Shown here piece by piece: positions 25,997-34,572 of a DNA stretch of 64,000 nucleotides. The position numbers and the translations under genes are program-made. Source of the DNA: an uncultured Collinsella sp. (GTDB lineage Bacteria; Actinomycetota; Coriobacteriia; Coriobacteriales; Coriobacteriaceae). Numbering within the stretch: the first letter of the stretch is position 1; every line of letters begins with the position of its first letter. The stretch covers positions 1 to 64,000 of the forward strand of contig CAKULD010000002.1 of NCBI GenBank assembly GCA_934667065.1, given 5' to 3'. The notes beneath the pieces are model-generated. The model was not told where the DNA came from and did no database searches. It saw only the letters and a list, made by a program, of their open reading frames with translations.

Positions 25997-26797
25997 ATGA
26001 GCGCAAATCCGCTGCTTTCCATCGAAGGTCTGACCGCCTCCGTGGACGAGAAGACCATCCTCCACAACGTCAACCTTAACGTCGCCGCCGGCGAGACCCA
26101 CGTGCTGATGGGCCCCAACGGCGCTGGTAAGTCCACCCTCGGCCACCTGGTCATGGGCGACCCCGTCTATACGGTCAACGACGGCCGCATCGTCTTTGAC
26201 GGCCAGGACATCACCGAACTCACCACCGACAAGCGCTCGCGCGCCGGCCTCTTCCTGAGCTTCCAAGCCCCAGTCGAGATCCCGGGCGTGCCGCTGTCGA
26301 GCTTTTTGCGCGCCAGCATCGCCGGCCGTCCCGGCCTGGAGATGAAGGGCAAGGAGTTCCGCCGTCGCGTCAAGGAGCTCGCGGCCGAGCTCAACATGGA
26401 CACCGCCTACCTCAACCGCGAGCTGGGCGTGGGCTTCTCGGGCGGCGAGAAGAAGAAGGTCGAGATGCTCCAGCTCCTGCTGCTGCAACCCAAGCTCGCC
26501 ATCCTCGACGAGACCGACTCCGGCCTGGACGTCGACGCGCTTTCCACCGTCAGCCACGGCATGGACGCCTACCGCAAGAGCTGCGACGGCTCCATGCTCA
26601 TCATCACGCACAACACGCGCATCCTGGAGCACCTGGATGTCGACCGCGTCCACGTTATGGTCAAGGGCCACATCGTGCGCGAGGACGACGCCTCGCTCAT
26701 CCCCTGGATCGACAAGAACGGCTTTGAGACCTTCGAGCGCGAGGCCGCCGAGCAGCGCGCCCAGGCCGAGGCAGCCGCCGCCGAGCAGCAGGCGTAA
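25997..26797 (+). CDS. sufC: SufC Fe-S cluster assembly ATPase
   Basis: I chose ATG 25997 (266 aa) because GAGAGGGA precedes it closely. An in-frame ATG at 25967 is possible but has no SD. It has Walker A GPNGAGKST, ABC signature GFSGGEKKKVEMLQ, Walker B LAILDETDSGLD and the H-loop TH of IITHNTRILE. It is the soluble ABC-type ATPase that drives the SufBCD scaffold. First gene of sufCBDSU, 12 nt before sufB. Confidence 0.96.
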   Translation: MSANPLLSIEGLTASVDEKTILHNVNLNVAAGETHVLMGPNGAGKSTLGHLVMGDPVYTVNDGRIVFDGQDITELTTDKRSRAGLFLSFQAPVEIPGVPLSSFLRASIAGRPGLEMKGKEFRRRVKELAAELNMDTAYLNRELGVGFSGGEKKKVEMLQLLLLQPKLAILDETDSGLDVDALSTVSHGMDAYRKSCDGSMLIITHNTRILEHLDVDRVHVMVKGHIVREDDASLIPWIDKNGFETFEREAAEQRAQAEAAAAEQQA

Positions 26798-26809
26798 AGG
26801 GGCGACGCA

Positions 26810-28222
26810 ATGACCAAGAACCGCACCGAGGTCGCGGACATCGACCGCAGCCTCTACGACTTCACCTATGGCGAGGAGGGATTCGAGCGCCTCGACGCCG
26901 GCATCACGCCCGACATCGTTCGCGAGATCAGCGCCAAGAAGGACGAGCCTCAGTGGATGCTCGACCTGCGCCTCAAGTCCCTCGAGATCTTCAACCGTTT
27001 TCCCGACCCGACGTGGGGCCCCTCCATCGAGGGCCTGGACATGGACAACATCGTCACCTACGTCAAGCCCAACACCGACCAAAAGCACGACTGGGAGTCG
27101 GTGCCCGACGACATCAAGAACACCTTTGAGCGCCTGGGTATCCCCGAGGCCGAGCGCAGCTACCTGGCGGGCGTCGGCGCACAGTACGACTCCGAGCTGG
27201 TCTACCACAACATGCAGGACACCGCGTCCAAGATGGGCATCGTCTACTCCGGTATCGAGGAGGCCCTGCACGACCCGCAGTGGGAGCCGCTCATCCACGA
27301 GAAGTTCATGACGCTCATCCCGCCCACCGACCACAAGTTTGCGGCCCTGCACGGCGCCGTATGGTCGGGCGGCTCGTTTGTCTACGTGCCCAAGGGCACC
27401 AAGCTCGACTTCCCACTGCAGAGCTACTTCCGTCTGAACGCCAAGGGCGCCGGCCAGTTTGAGCACACGCTCATCATCGTCGAGGACGACGCCGACCTGC
27501 ACTTTATCGAGGGCTGCTCCGCGCCCAAGTACAACGTGGCCAACCTCCACGCCGGCGCCGTCGAGCTCTTTGTGGGCAAGCGCGCGCACCTGCGCTACTC
27601 GACCATCGAGAACTGGTCCAAGAACATGTACAACCTCAACACCAAGCGTGCGCGCGTGGACGAGGACGGCGACATCGAGTGGATCAGCGGCTCCTTCGGC
27701 AGCCACGTGGGCTACCTCTACCCCATGAGCGTGCTCAACGGCCACCGCGCCCGCTCGAGCTTTACCGGCATCACCTTTGCCGGCGCCGGTCAGAACCTCG
27801 ACACCGGCTGCAAGGTCGTGCTCAACGCGCCCGAGACCTCGGCGACCGTCGAGACCAAGGGTATCTCCAAGAGCGGCGGCATCCAGACCTTCCGCAGCTC
27901 CATCGTGGCGACGCCCAAGGCCGAGGGCTCCAAGGCAACCGTGAGCTGCCAGTCGCTGATGCTCGATGACCAGAGCCGCTCCGACACCATCCCCGCCATG
28001 GACATCCGCGCCAAGAACGTCGACATCGGCCACGAGGCCACCATCGGCCGTATTGGCGACGACAAGGTGTTCTACCTGATGAGCCGCGGTATCTCGGAGG
28101 AAGAGGCCCGCACCATGATCGTCAACGGCTTTGCCAACCCGGTCTCCAAGGAGCTGCCGCTGGAGTACGCCGTCGAGATGAACAACCTGATCAAGCTCGA
28201 GATGGAAGGAGCGATCGGATAA
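26810..28222 (+). CDS. sufB: SufB Fe-S cluster scaffold protein
   Basis: A 470-aa protein of usual length, with AAAGGGGCGACGCA before the ATG. Diagnostic stretches: GSFVYVPKGTKLDFPLQSYF, FEGCSAPKYN-type cysteine (IEGCSAPKYNVANLHAGAVE) and ARTMIVNGFANPV near the end. The conserved Cys and the C-terminal Glu/His region are where nascent clusters form with SufD. Its TAA overlaps the sufD ATG by one base, so translation is coupled. Confidence 0.96.
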   Translation: MTKNRTEVADIDRSLYDFTYGEEGFERLDAGITPDIVREISAKKDEPQWMLDLRLKSLEIFNRFPDPTWGPSIEGLDMDNIVTYVKPNTDQKHDWESVPDDIKNTFERLGIPEAERSYLAGVGAQYDSELVYHNMQDTASKMGIVYSGIEEALHDPQWEPLIHEKFMTLIPPTDHKFAALHGAVWSGGSFVYVPKGTKLDFPLQSYFRLNAKGAGQFEHTLIIVEDDADLHFIEGCSAPKYNVANLHAGAVELFVGKRAHLRYSTIENWSKNMYNLNTKRARVDEDGDIEWISGSFGSHVGYLYPMSVLNGHRARSSFTGITFAGAGQNLDTGCKVVLNAPETSATVETKGISKSGGIQTFRSSIVATPKAEGSKATVSCQSLMLDDQSRSDTIPAMDIRAKNVDIGHEATIGRIGDDKVFYLMSRGISEEEARTMIVNGFANPVSKELPLEYAVEMNNLIKLEMEGAIG

Positions 28223-29493
28223 TGAAACAGACCACGAACACCGCTGCTACCACGCTTGAGCAGGTCAACGCGATGCCGGCTGCCACTTGGGGTTGGCTGC
28301 GCATGAACCAGACCAAGCTCGAACTCTCTGACAAACTTGCCGCCGCTCCCGCCGAGGCCGTAGAGGTCGAGGGCCTGGACGAACAGTTCCTCGGCGCGGA
28401 CGACGCGTTCGACACCGCCATGAACGCCATGGCCGAGCGCTTCCCCGAGCGCCGCGCCTCCGCCCCCGGCGACGCCGCCGACCGCGCCCGCATCACGCCC
28501 GAGACCGAGCTCGACGTGCCCGCCACCTCCGTCTACCAGGCAGGCGCCATCAAGCTCGAAGAGGAGCTCGCCCCCGCCGAGGCCTTCGAGACCGGCATGG
28601 GCGAGGCCGCCTACGCCTACCTGGCCGACCACGCCACTAAGCGCATCGTCATCGATGTGCCCGCATATAAGCACGCCACGGCTACCATTCGCGTGAGCGG
28701 CGTCGACGCAGCGGCTGCGATTGCCGCTATCGACGTCGTCGCCCGTCCGCAGGCCACGCTCGACCTGCACATCGCCCTGGACTCCCCCGTTGTCGGCGAG
28801 GGCGTCGTGGGCTCCGTGCTGCGGGTGTGCGCTTACGAGTACGCCACCGTCAACGTAACCTGCACGCAGACGCTCGACGACAGCTGGATCGCACTCGACG
28901 ACACCGGTCTGTTCCTGGACGAGGGCGCGCGCGTCAACGTGCAGCACACCGTACTGGGTGCCGGCGCCAGCGCCACCGGCCTTGCCGGCGACCTGCTGGG
29001 CGACACCGCCAAGGTCACTATCGACACTGATTACCTGGGCGCTCGCGAGCAGGTGCGCGACTTTAACTACGAACTGCGCCACCGCGGCCGCAAGACCGAG
29101 TGCGAGATCGACGCCAACGGCGTGCTGACCGGCACGTCCAAGAAAGTCTACCGCGGCACCATCGACCTCGTGCACGGTTGCAAGGGCGCAACCGGCACCG
29201 AGCGCGAGACCGTGCTGCTTGCCAACAAGGGCGTCGACAACAAGACCGTCCCCGTCATCCTGTGCGACGAGGACGACGTCGCCGGCAACCACGGCGCCAC
29301 CATCGGCCATGTCCGCGACGAGCAGCTGTTCTACCTCGCCTGCCGCGGCCTCGACCAAAATGCCGCCGAGGACCTGTTCATCCGCGCTAAGCTGGAGGAC
29401 GCCGCGCTCTCTGCTGCCGACGAGCGCACCCGCGCCGCCGTCGTCCGCCTGGGCAACAACCTGATCGATAACTTTGAAGAGGAGCTCGCATGA
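28222..29493 (+). CDS. sufD: SufD Fe-S cluster assembly protein
   Basis: A 423-aa SufB paralogue with a variable N-terminus and the conserved C-terminal beta-helix ending (ATIGHVRDEQLFYLACRGLD). The His in NHGATIGH corresponds to the cluster-assembly His of SufD. It forms SufBC2D with its neighbours. Its last codons overlap sufS (ATGA at 29490-29493). Confidence 0.93.
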   Translation: MKQTTNTAATTLEQVNAMPAATWGWLRMNQTKLELSDKLAAAPAEAVEVEGLDEQFLGADDAFDTAMNAMAERFPERRASAPGDAADRARITPETELDVPATSVYQAGAIKLEEELAPAEAFETGMGEAAYAYLADHATKRIVIDVPAYKHATATIRVSGVDAAAAIAAIDVVARPQATLDLHIALDSPVVGEGVVGSVLRVCAYEYATVNVTCTQTLDDSWIALDDTGLFLDEGARVNVQHTVLGAGASATGLAGDLLGDTAKVTIDTDYLGAREQVRDFNYELRHRGRKTECEIDANGVLTGTSKKVYRGTIDLVHGCKGATGTERETVLLANKGVDNKTVPVILCDEDDVAGNHGATIGHVRDEQLFYLACRGLDQNAAEDLFIRAKLEDAALSAADERTRAAVVRLGNNLIDNFEEELA

Positions 29494-30815
29494 TCGACAC
29501 CGAGCACGTTAAATGCGATACCTGCACCGCCCCCGAGCCCATGGAGCTCGACGCCAGCGACGAGGCATCGCGCGGCTGGCCTACCGTGGACATCGAGACC
29601 AACCCCTACAAGGGCCAGTTCCCGCTGTTCCAGCAGCACCCCGAGATCGCCTTCCTCGATAGCGCCGCCACCGCGCAGCGTCCCGCTTGCGTACTCGATG
29701 CCGAGCGCGACTTCTACCAGCGCATGAACGCCAACCCACTGCGTGGCCTGTACTCGTTGTCCGTCGAGGCCACCGACGCCATCGCGAAGGTTCGCCAGCA
29801 GATCGCCGACCTCATCGGCGCCTCCCAGGCTAACGAGGTTGTCTTCACCCGCAACACGAGCGAGTCGCTCAACCTGGTCGCCAAGAGCTTTGCGCCCACG
29901 GTGCTGGAGCCCGGCGACGAGGTCGTCATCACCATCATGGAGCACCACTCCAACCTGATCCCGTGGCAGCTGGTCTGCCGCGAGACCGGCGCCAAGCTCG
30001 TCTACCTCTACCCCACCAAGACCGGCCAGCTCACCACCGAGGAAGTTCTTGCCAAGGTAGGTCCCAAGACAAAGATCCTGGCCGTGGGTCAGGTCTCCAA
30101 CGTGCTGGGCGTCGAGAACCCGGTCAAGAACCTCGGCAAGCTCGTGCACAAGTACGGTGGCTACCTGGTCGTCGACGGCGCACAGTCGCTGCCGCACATG
30201 CCGGTTAACGTGGCCGACCTGGGCGCCGACTTCTTTGCGTTTAGCGCGCACAAGGCCATGGGCCCCATGGGCATCGGCGTGCTGTGGGGCAAGATGGACC
30301 TGCTCAACGCCATGCCGCCCATGCTCACCGGCGGCGAGATGATTGATTCGGTCACCGAGCAGGATGCCGTCTGGGCGCCCGTCCCCGAAAAGTTCGAGGC
30401 TGGCACGCAGGACGCCGCCGGCATCTTCGCCACAGGTGCGGCTCTCGATTACCTGGTCAACACCGTGGGCTACGAGAACATCCAGGCCCGTGAGCAGGCA
30501 CTCGTCCACTACCTGATGGGCGAGCTCATGCAGCTCGACTTTGTCCAGATCATCGGCTCCATCTACTGGGACAACCACCACGGCGTCGTGAGTTTCAACG
30601 TCAAGGGCATCCACCCGCACGACGTCGCGAGCATCATGGACATGGACGGTGTCTGCATCCGCGCCGGTCACCATTGCGCGCAGCCGCTGCTCACCTGGCT
30701 GGGCGTCGAGAACCTCGCCTGCTGCCGCGCCAGCGTGGCCTTCTACAACGACAAGGCCGATATCGACAAGTTCATCGCCGGCCTGCATCACGTTTGGAGC
30801 ACGTTCAATGGGTAA
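29490..30815 (+). CDS. sufS: SufS cysteine desulfurase
   Basis: A 441-aa class II (SufS-type) PLP enzyme. It has an N-terminal extension of about 45 residues containing CDTCTAPEPM, then IAFLDSAATAQRP, the PLP lysine in FSAHKAMGP, and the catalytic Cys in RAGHHCAQP. It takes sulfur from L-cysteine and passes it to SufU, whose gene overlaps the 3' end by 8 nt. The two cysteines in the N-terminal extension are unusual and could bind metal or sulfur; this is speculative. Confidence 0.95.
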   Translation: MIDTEHVKCDTCTAPEPMELDASDEASRGWPTVDIETNPYKGQFPLFQQHPEIAFLDSAATAQRPACVLDAERDFYQRMNANPLRGLYSLSVEATDAIAKVRQQIADLIGASQANEVVFTRNTSESLNLVAKSFAPTVLEPGDEVVITIMEHHSNLIPWQLVCRETGAKLVYLYPTKTGQLTTEEVLAKVGPKTKILAVGQVSNVLGVENPVKNLGKLVHKYGGYLVVDGAQSLPHMPVNVADLGADFFAFSAHKAMGPMGIGVLWGKMDLLNAMPPMLTGGEMIDSVTEQDAVWAPVPEKFEAGTQDAAGIFATGAALDYLVNTVGYENIQAREQALVHYLMGELMQLDFVQIIGSIYWDNHHGVVSFNVKGIHPHDVASIMDMDGVCIRAGHHCAQPLLTWLGVENLACCRASVAFYNDKADIDKFIAGLHHVWSTFNG

Positions 30816-31242
30816 TCTGTACACCTCCACCACGTTTATGGAGCACAACTCGCACCCCGACTATAAATACGAGATGGACGCTCCCACGCACGAGCACGAG
30901 GGCATCAACCCCAGCTGCGGCGACGAGCTCACCTTGCAGCTGCGTGTCGAGAACGGCGTGATCGAGGAGGCCTCCTTTACCGGTCACGGCTGCGCCATCA
31001 GCCAGGCCAGCGCCGACATCATGGCCGACCTCATCACCGGCGAGACGGTTGAGGAGGCTCGCCGCCTGGCCGGGCTCTTCCTCGCCATGATCCGCGGCGA
31101 GCACCTTTCCGAGGAGGACCTGGAAGACCTGGACGAGGCCGCCCAGCTCCAGGACATCTCGCACATGCCCGCCCGCGTCAAGTGCGCCGAGCTCGCCTGG
31201 CGCACCCTCGACGGCATGCTCACGGGACAAAATAATCAGTAG
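30808..31242 (+). CDS. sufU: SufU sulfur-transfer / scaffold protein
   Basis: Start ATG 30808 (MGNLYTSTTFMEHN, 144 aa), inside the end of sufS. The longer upstream frame is only the sufS shadow. The zinc ligands of SufU are visible: NPSCGDE, TGHGCAISQAS and ARVKCAELAW, with the 18-20 residue insertion that separates SufU from IscU. It accepts persulfide from SufS. The last codons and stop lie inside a 39-bp sequence that also occurs in front of the regulator. Confidence 0.94.
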   Translation: MGNLYTSTTFMEHNSHPDYKYEMDAPTHEHEGINPSCGDELTLQLRVENGVIEEASFTGHGCAISQASADIMADLITGETVEEARRLAGLFLAMIRGEHLSEEDLEDLDEAAQLQDISHMPARVKCAELAWRTLDGMLTGQNNQ

Positions 31243-31252
31243 TATTTGTCCC
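31224..31252. promoter_or_regulatory. putative Rrf2 operator 3 across the sufU stop codon
   Basis: GGGACAAA-N13-TTTGTCCC, again 29 bp, within the 39-bp direct repeat of 25794-25832. It overlaps the last codons and TAG of sufU. Confidence 0.5.
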
Positions 31253-31271
31253 AAATCTTAAGAATTTCGTT

Positions 31272-31307
31272 GGCCGAATCGCTTGACAAGAGCGGTTCGG
31301 CCTTTTT
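31272..31307 (+). terminator. suf operon terminator
   Basis: GGCCGAATCGCT (31272-31283) and AGCGGTTCGGCC (31291-31302) pair with one G-U and are followed by TTTTT. Confidence 0.8.
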
Positions 31308-32108
31308 CTATTCCGAGCCCTCGGTCCGCGCTCTCACCTGCGCATAGGCGCGCACGATACGAGAGACGGTGCTCTTGCTAATCCCCGTATACCGCTCGAT
31401 CTCGCGCACCGTGTAGCCGCCATCGTGCAGGGCGAAAATGATTCCGTCTCGCCGCGCGGGTGCTACGGTCTTGAGCTCATTGAGCGGAACGCCCAGGCGC
31501 TTCGCCATCTTGTCGGCAAACGCACGCCGCTCCCACTCCGTCTCATCCATATCGTGAATCACCGGATCGGAACCATCGGGCATCGACAGAGAATAATCCA
31601 GAAACCCCTTGGCAGACTCAAAGAGCTCAAGCACACAAGAAGGGTCCGAAAATCCCCTCGTCGCATCGTTGTCATACGCTCGCAGATACTCGGCAAAACT
31701 GCTCCACGGATAGCGCTCGATCAGGGCGATACCCGCCTCCTGCGGATTAGCGTGAACATAGCGAATGGCGGCCATTAGATAACGGTCGGTATCGAGCGAG
31801 CGCCGGTCAAAACGGTTCTGGAACAGATGACCTGTGCGCCCCGTGCGTTTATTGAACCGCCGCGCGTACGTCAAAAGCAGCCGATGCATAGCCGCGCTCA
31901 TCCTGTCCTCGTAATCCGCAAGCACCAGATGCACGTGGTTGCCCATGAGACACCACGCCGCAACCGTCACCCCAGCCTCCCGGCAGCAGTCGCGCATCAG
32001 CTCCAAAAACTCCCACCGGTCATCGTCACTCTCAAAGATGAGCTGCTTGCCCGTACCGCGGGCACAGACATGGTAAAAGCCGGTAACCGTTCTCCAAACG
32101 CGCTGCAT
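31308..32108 (-). CDS. REP-associated tyrosine transposase (RAYT, Y1/HUH)
   Basis: I chose ATG 32106-32108 (MQRVWRTVTGFYHVCARGTG, 266 aa) because AGGGAG lies 5 nt upstream. The longer frame to 32249 has no SD. The HUH motif is MGNHVHLVL, followed by the tyrosine helix region (MHRLLLTYARRFNKRTGRTG) and NRFDRRSLD. A C-terminal HTH-like part (YTVREIERYTGISKSTVSRI) is added. RAYTs are single-copy, domesticated IS200-like enzymes linked to REP/palindromic repeats, and this window is rich in palindromes. There is no flanking transposon end. Confidence 0.85.
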   Translation of the reverse strand: MQRVWRTVTGFYHVCARGTGKQLIFESDDDRWEFLELMRDCCREAGVTVAAWCLMGNHVHLVLADYEDRMSAAMHRLLLTYARRFNKRTGRTGHLFQNRFDRRSLDTDRYLMAAIRYVHANPQEAGIALIERYPWSSFAEYLRAYDNDATRGFSDPSCVLELFESAKGFLDYSLSMPDGSDPVIHDMDETEWERRAFADKMAKRLGVPLNELKTVAPARRDGIIFALHDGGYTVREIERYTGISKSTVSRIVRAYAQVRARTEGSE

Positions 32109-32512
32109 GGCGCTCCCTTCGCGCAGGATCTGCTTGCCATCCAATACAATACGATTGAAGCGTGCCATCAAAACATCCACGCAAAATGACACCCCGGAAC
32201 GGTCAAAGGCATCAAACGGACGGCGAACGGTAACGGATCGACAGGTCAAACGTCATAACGTTTTCAAAAGCTGACCAAAAAATTGCCCAGGACTGACCCC
32301 CTATACGGAAGTCCGCAACCACAAAATGCTAAGTTAAACCGCTTCAATTGAAAGTTCCGCGCTTCTCGCTACGAAAACTGAGCCGTTCGCCGAATATTCC
32401 GTGCATTTCGCGGTATTATAGGGGCTGCATGTCATGTCCCTTTCGAAGGGTCGCCCGGCAATCGCCAGCCACGACCCCCAGACGGGACGCCAACACGATA
32501 GAGAGGAGAGGC
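32109..32512. other. intergenic region with a possible promoter for the IscU-like gene
   Basis: No gene. A TATTAT hexamer at 32414-32419 could be the -10 for the gene at 32513 (leader about 85 nt). No convincing -35 is seen. Confidence 0.35.
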
Positions 32513-33247
32513 ATGCAGTACTCACAGGAAGTGGAGAACATGTGCCCCGTTGCCAAGGGTGCATACCACGGCCCCGCACCCATCCCCGAGGAGGGCAAGT
32601 GGGTCCAGGCTAAGGAGATTTCCGACATCTCCGGTCTTACGCACGGTGTGGGTTGGTGCGCACCTCAGCAGGGCGCCTGCAAGCTCACGCTGAACGTCAA
32701 GGACGGCATCATCGAGGAGGCCCTCGTTGAGACCATCGGCTGCTCGGGCATGACCCACTCTGCCGCCATGGCTTCCGAGATCCTTCCCGGTAAGACCATC
32801 CTCGAGGCCCTCAACACCGACCTTGTCTGCGACGCCATCAACGTTGCTATGCGCGAGATCTTCCTGCAGATCGTTTACGGCCGCAGCCAGACCGCGTTCT
32901 CCGAGGGCGGCCTGCCCGTGGGCGCCTCCCTCGACGACCTCGGCAAGGGCCTTCGCTCTCAGGTCGGCACCATGTTCGGCACCAAGGCCAAGGGCGCTCG
33001 TTACCTCGAGCTCGCTCAGGGCTACGTCACCCGCATGGCTCTCAACGACAAGAACGAGATCATCGCGTTCGAGTTCCTGAACCTCGGCAAGTTCACCGAC
33101 GCCGTCAAGGCCGGCAAGACCCCCGAGGAGGCCATCGCTGGCGCTATGGGCCACTATGGTCAGTGGGAGAACGCTGCCAAGTACATCGACCCGCGCACCG
33201 ACGAGGAGACTCACTCCGTCGCCAGCGTGTTCCCGGTTCACGAGTAG
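32513..33247 (+). CDS. IscU/NifU-like iron-sulfur scaffold protein paired with GGGtGRT
   Basis: Start ATG 32513 (MQYSQEVENMCPVAKGAYHG, 244 aa) with GAGAGGAGAGG upstream; the upstream frame is not needed. It has THGVGWCAPQQGACKLTLNV, VETIGCSGMTHSAAMASEIL and NTDLVCDAINVAM: three cysteine sites in the order expected of an IscU-type domain, within a longer protein. Codon usage (GCT, TCC, CTC) and strong SD sites suggest high expression. It lies 18 nt before the GGGtGRT gene, with which it is typically annotated. Probable Fe-S cluster handling; client unknown. Confidence 0.8.
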   Translation: MQYSQEVENMCPVAKGAYHGPAPIPEEGKWVQAKEISDISGLTHGVGWCAPQQGACKLTLNVKDGIIEEALVETIGCSGMTHSAAMASEILPGKTILEALNTDLVCDAINVAMREIFLQIVYGRSQTAFSEGGLPVGASLDDLGKGLRSQVGTMFGTKAKGARYLELAQGYVTRMALNDKNEIIAFEFLNLGKFTDAVKAGKTPEEAIAGAMGHYGQWENAAKYIDPRTDEETHSVASVFPVHE

Positions 33248-33265
33248 AAAGGGAGGGAAATAACT

Positions 33266-34270
33266 ATGACTGTTACGTTCGAAGGTTACGAGCGCCGCGC
33301 TGACAAGATCAACAAGTGCCTCGCCGACAACGGCATCGCCTCCCTCGAGGAAGCTCTGCAGATCTGCACCGACAAGGGCTTCAACCCGCGTGAGATCGTC
33401 AACAACACCCAGTCCATCGCCTTCCAGAACGCTGAGTGGGCCTACACCCTCGGCTGCGCTCTCGCTGTCAAGCGTGGCGCCAAGTCCGCTTCTGAGGCTG
33501 CCGCCATCATCGGCGAGGGCATCCAGGCCTTCACCGTTCCCGGCTCCGTCGCCGAGGACCGCAAGGTCGGTCTGGGCCACGGCAACCTGGGCGCTATGCT
33601 GCTCTCCGACGACACTGAGTGCTTCGCCTTCCTGGCCGGCCACGAGTCCTTCGCTGCCGCTGAGGGCGCTATCGGCCTGGCTCTGAACGCTAACAAGGCT
33701 CGTAAGAAGCCGCTGCGCGTCATCCTCAACGGTCTGGGCAAGGACGCTGCTCAGATCATCGCCCGCATCAACGGCTTCACCTATGTGAAGACCCAGTTCG
33801 ACTACTACACGGGCGAGCTCAAGGTTGTCGAGACCATCCCCTACTCCGATGGTCCCCGTGCTGCCGTTAACTGCTACGGCTCCGACGACGTCCGCGAGGG
33901 CGTTGCCATCATGTGGCACGAGAACGTCGACATCTCGATCACCGGTAACTCCACCAACCCCACGCGCTTCCAGCACCCCGTCGCTGGCACCTACAAGAAG
34001 GAGCGCATCGAGGCTGGCAAGAAGTACTTCTCCGTCGCTTCTGGTGGCGGCACTGGCCGTACCCTGCACCCGGACAACATGGGCGCCGGCCCTGCCTCTT
34101 ACGGCATGACCGACACCATGGGCCGTATGCACTCCGACGCCCAGTTCGCCGGTTCTTCCTCCGTGCCTGCGCACGTCGACATGATGGGTCTCATCGGCAT
34201 GGGCAACAACCCCATGGTCGGTGCCACCGTCGCCTGCGCCGTCGCCGTCGAGGAGGCCCTCAAGGCCTAA
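33266..34270 (+). CDS. GGGtGRT family protein
   Basis: A 334-aa protein with the family-naming motif SGGGTGRTLHPDNMGAGPAS, then VPAHVDMMGLIGMGNNPMVG. The function of GGGtGRT proteins is not established. No transmembrane segment is seen. It has a good SD (AAAGGGAGG) and highly-expressed-type codon use. Co-transcribed with the IscU-like scaffold and located just beyond the suf operon, so a role linked to Fe-S proteins or an Fe-S enzyme subunit is plausible. Confidence 0.85.
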   Translation: MTVTFEGYERRADKINKCLADNGIASLEEALQICTDKGFNPREIVNNTQSIAFQNAEWAYTLGCALAVKRGAKSASEAAAIIGEGIQAFTVPGSVAEDRKVGLGHGNLGAMLLSDDTECFAFLAGHESFAAAEGAIGLALNANKARKKPLRVILNGLGKDAAQIIARINGFTYVKTQFDYYTGELKVVETIPYSDGPRAAVNCYGSDDVREGVAIMWHENVDISITGNSTNPTRFQHPVAGTYKKERIEAGKKYFSVASGGGTGRTLHPDNMGAGPASYGMTDTMGRMHSDAQFAGSSSVPAHVDMMGLIGMGNNPMVGATVACAVAVEEALKA

Positions 34271-34305
34271 TCGCGCCCGCGCGACGCTCATATAACTGAG
34301 CTTAC

Positions 34306-34340
34306 GAGCCGCTATCCACCCGGGTAGCGGCTCTTTTTTA
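34306..34340 (+). terminator. terminator after the GGGtGRT gene
   Basis: GAGCCGCTA and TAGCGGCTC (34306-34333) form a 9-bp stem followed by TTTTTT. Confidence 0.85.
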
Positions 34341-34370
34341 TTCCCGAGGGTAGCCAACGCCGATATATCA

Positions 34371-34445
34371 GTTGCGGTGAAATACGGACTGATTAGCCCC
34401 CATATGAGCCAAAACAGTCCGTATTCCACCGCAACTCAATGCGGG
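34371..34445. repeat. GCGGTGAAATA palindrome, copy 1
   Basis: GTTGCGGTGAAATACGGACTG (34371-34391) pairs with 34425-34445 (one mismatch). The same arms occur at 50778-50844 with one base changed in both arms (TACGG versus TAGGG), so compensatory. Confidence 0.75.
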
Positions 34446-34572
34446 ATGGAGTGGAGCGTCCAAGTGTCCGCGACGTCCACCTGCGATATCGGCCCTTTAC
34501 CGATTAACGGAATCTTTTTGGTGCCTTTGGCGAGCGCCCGTGCGACAATGCGCCGGACGAGAAAGGAATCCG

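Noticed and set aside
25949..28033. 694-codon minus-strand frame opposite sufC/sufB
   Set aside because: A shadow of high-GC third-position codons. The plus strand has complete Suf motifs.
25794..31262. att sites of an integrative element from the 39-bp direct repeats flanking suf
   Set aside because: No integrase or transposase lies between them, and the repeat carries the operator-like inverted repeat that also occurs separately at 25838. Kept only as an alternative.
32522..34429. 635-codon minus-strand frame opposite the IscU-like and GGGtGRT genes
   Set aside because: Same cause: a codon-bias shadow of highly expressed genes.
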